The notes under the pieces: generated by a model
The model's input: only the letters and a program-made list of their open reading frames with translations
The model's database searches: none
Told to the model about the DNA's origin: nothing
Assembly: GCF_004362195.1 (NCBI RefSeq)
Contig: NZ_SNWG01000002.1
Span: 124,001-188,000 of the forward strand
Source of the DNA: Microbacterium sp. BK668
GTDB taxonomy: Bacteria > Actinomycetota > Actinomycetes > Actinomycetales > Microbacteriaceae
Length of the DNA stretch: 64,000 nt
Direction of reading: 5' to 3'
Position numbers and translations under genes: made by a program
Shown: piece after piece, positions 62,498-64,000 of the stretch
How the letters are laid out: each line of letters opens with the position of its first letter
Position numbering within the stretch: the stretch's first letter is position 1

Positions 62498-63583
62498 GTG
62501 CGGCGCGTCATCATCCTCGGCTCGACAGGGTCGATCGGCACTCAGGCCCTCGACGTGATCCGCGCGAATCCTCGCCGGTTCGAGGTCGTCGGACTGTCGG
62601 CGGGATCCAATCGTGCGCTCCTGGACGCCCAGGCGGAGGAGTTCGACGTCGACGACACGGCGCTCGGCGCGGACGACGCCGAGCGGCTGATCCGGGATGT
62701 CGAAGCCGACGTCGTGCTCAACGGCATCACGGGGTCGGTGGGCCTCGGTCCGACGCTCGCGGCGCTGGAGAGCGGCCGGACCCTCGCGCTGGCGAACAAG
62801 GAGTCGCTCATCGTCGGCGGCGACCTCGTCACGGCGCTCGCCGCACCGGGCCAGATCGTCCCCGTCGACTCGGAGCACTCCGCGATCGCCCAGGCGCTGC
62901 GCTCCGGCGCACCCGAGGAGGTCCGGCGACTCGTGCTGACCGCCTCGGGAGGACCCTTCCGCGGCCGCGGAAGGGAGTCGCTCGCCGAGGTGACGCCGGC
63001 CGAGGCGCTGGCCCATCCGACGTGGGACATGGGTCGCGTCGTCACGACGAACTCGGCGACGCTCGTCAACAAGGGTCTCGAGGTGATAGAGGCGCACCTT
63101 CTGTTCGACGTGCCCTACGACCGCATCGATGTCGTCGTCCATCCGCAGTCGATCGTCCACTCGATGGTCGAGTTCACGGACGGCTCGACGATCGCTCAGG
63201 CGTCGCCGCCCGACATGCGGCTGCCGATCTCGCTCGGGCTGGACTGGCCGAATCGCATCTCCGGAGTCGGGCGGCCGATCGACTGGAGCGCCCCGACGTC
63301 ATGGACCTTCGAGCCCCTCGACGCCGAGGCGTTCCCGGCCGTGCGCCTGGCCAAGCAGGTCGGCCGTGCGGGCGGCACGTACCCCGCGGTCTTCAACGCC
63401 GCCAACGAGCAGGCCGTCGACGCGTTCCACGAGGGAGCGCTTCCCTTCCTGGGGATCGTCGAGACCGTCGAGCGGATCGTGGACGCGCACGAGGCGCCCG
63501 ACGAGCTGACGCGCGAGTCGCTGGCCGCCGCCGAGGCGTGGGCGCGCCTGGCCGCGGACCGCGCGATCGCGGCGCGCGGCTGA
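62498..63583 (+). CDS. dxr: 1-deoxy-D-xylulose 5-phosphate reductoisomerase
   Basis: A 361-residue NADPH enzyme of the non-mevalonate isoprenoid pathway that forms 2-C-methyl-D-erythritol 4-phosphate. The NADPH motif [14 protein letters not shown] (8-21), the active-site blocks [36 protein letters not shown] and the C-terminal [11 protein letters not shown] are intact. The chain is a little shorter than the usual ~390 because the N-terminal domain lacks a helix between the Rossmann strands. GTG start follows TAGGCT. It converges on the MurE-like gene with ten bases between. Confidence 0.96.
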   Translation: MRRVIILGSTGSIGTQALDVIRANPRRFEVVGLSAGSNRALLDAQAEEFDVDDTALGADDAERLIRDVEADVVLNGITGSVGLGPTLAALESGRTLALANKESLIVGGDLVTALAAPGQIVPVDSEHSAIAQALRSGAPEEVRRLVLTASGGPFRGRGRESLAEVTPAEALAHPTWDMGRVVTTNSATLVNKGLEVIEAHLLFDVPYDRIDVVVHPQSIVHSMVEFTDGSTIAQASPPDMRLPISLGLDWPNRISGVGRPIDWSAPTSWTFEPLDAEAFPAVRLAKQVGRAGGTYPAVFNAANEQAVDAFHEGALPFLGIVETVERIVDAHEAPDELTRESLAAAEAWARLAADRAIAARG

Positions 63584-63593
63584 CCGGTATCGC

Positions 63594-64000
63594 TCAGTCG
63601 ATCGGGCGGCTCGGATCCGAGAGCGGCGTGGAGTCGGCGGGGTAAGGCACGGGCCAGTGCGCGTCCGGCACCGGCCACCCCTGTGCCCGCAGCGCCCGGC
63701 GTGCGAGCTCCCGGGCGGAGTAAGGGGTGCGCTCTCCGCGGATGTCGCGGTAGTCCTGATGGCCGGGCCCCGCCCAGAGGATCGCGTCGCCGTCGCCGAC
63801 GAGCCTCACGGCCTCGATGATCGCGCGCTCCGGCGGCGAGAACTCGAGGATCTCCGCATCCGGCCGTGCCCGGCGGGCGCCCTCGATGAGGGTCGCCCTG
63901 ATCGAGTCCGGGTCTTCGAATCGCGGATGGTGGTCGGTGACGATGAGGATGTCGCTGCCCTCGACGGCCGTGCGGCCCATGTCGTGCCGCTTGGTCGCGT
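63594..64000 (-). CDS. MurE-like Mur ligase, C-terminal part
   Basis: The frame enters from the right edge without a start; only the last ~135 residues are visible. They match the C-terminal domain of UDP-MurNAc-tripeptide synthetases: TKRHDMGRTAVEGSDILIVT, then HPRFEDPDSIR, then AGPGHQDYRDIRGERTPYSARELAR. In meso-diaminopimelate-adding MurE the motif before EDP is DNPR; here it reads D-H-H-P-R. That would fit a ligase adding another amino acid, as expected in a genus with lysine-, ornithine- or homoserine-containing wall peptide, or a MurE paralogue. The rest of the gene and the other mur genes are outside the window. Confidence 0.8.
   Translation of the reverse strand, partial: ATKRHDMGRTAVEGSDILIVTDHHPRFEDPDSIRATLIEGARRARPDAEILEFSPPERAIIEAVRLVGDGDAILWAGPGHQDYRDIRGERTPYSARELARRALRAQGWPVPDAHWPVPYPADSTPLSDPSRPID

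Overview
The window is a piece of a very GC-rich actinobacterial chromosome, most likely a member of the Microbacteriaceae close to Microbacterium. This is inferred from codon use, from the constant use of the string GGATGCC/GGCATCC, from many leaderless promoters of the form TAGNNT placed 6-9 bases before the start codon, and from gene order (argS-lysA-hom-thrC-thrB-rho-prfA ... prmC-tsaC-wecA-atpI-atpBEFHAGDC, the same backbone as in Mycobacterium tuberculosis). No insertion sequence, prophage, integrase or CRISPR array was seen.

1-18.1 kb is mixed accessory and housekeeping content. It holds a truncated oligopeptide-type substrate-binding lipoprotein, an alpha/beta hydrolase, an AhpD-like protein, a tyrosine phosphatase, an iron-box-controlled stand-alone SIP C-terminal domain, and a duplicated transcription unit for two small secreted cysteine-containing proteins. 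An arginase-fold enzyme, a TPM-domain protein with PspA, a DUF3097 protein, trmB and a CPBP-like membrane protein follow. Next come a guanidinium exporter behind a guanidine-III riboswitch, a secreted M28 peptidase, two SDR genes (one broken by an in-frame amber codon), tRNA-Arg(CCG), an SGNH hydrolase and a transglutaminase-like protein.

18.3-45 kb is the conserved backbone. An AbiEi/nuclease-like protein precedes argS, a DUF2993 protein, lysA, hom, thrC, thrB, rho and prfA. A block of a holin-like protein, a hydrolase and a reversed cysK-cysK-cysE operon interrupts the usual prfA-prmC junction. Then prmC, tsaC, wecA, an AtpI-like protein and the whole F-type ATP synthase operon follow, ending in a strong hairpin. 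atpB seems to start at CTG, and the epsilon subunit is only 86 residues. Lysine and threonine synthesis are translationally coupled (lysA/hom and thrC/thrB overlap), and wecA overlaps tsaC and the AtpI-like gene.

45-64 kb holds yaaA, two membrane proteins (DUF4282 and a Pro-rich DUF5684-like protein), an aldo/keto reductase, a heterodimeric ABC exporter with one degenerate ATP site, a PP2C phosphatase and an EccC-like FtsK/SpoIIIE ATPase. An amino-acid permease converges on an asparaginase-alanine dehydrogenase pair, suggesting amino-acid use. OsmC-like protein, a PlsC-type acyltransferase, an FKBP lipoprotein, dxr and the C-terminal part of a MurE-like ligase close the window. There is no gene-free stretch longer than 300 bases.

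The most notable points are the guanidine-III riboswitch with its exporter, the iron box, the duplicated secreted-protein unit with a conserved 5' leader hairpin, the CTG-start atpB, a Rho whose N-terminal helical domain appears replaced by a ~300-residue disordered region, and the strand-symmetric GGATGCC motif.
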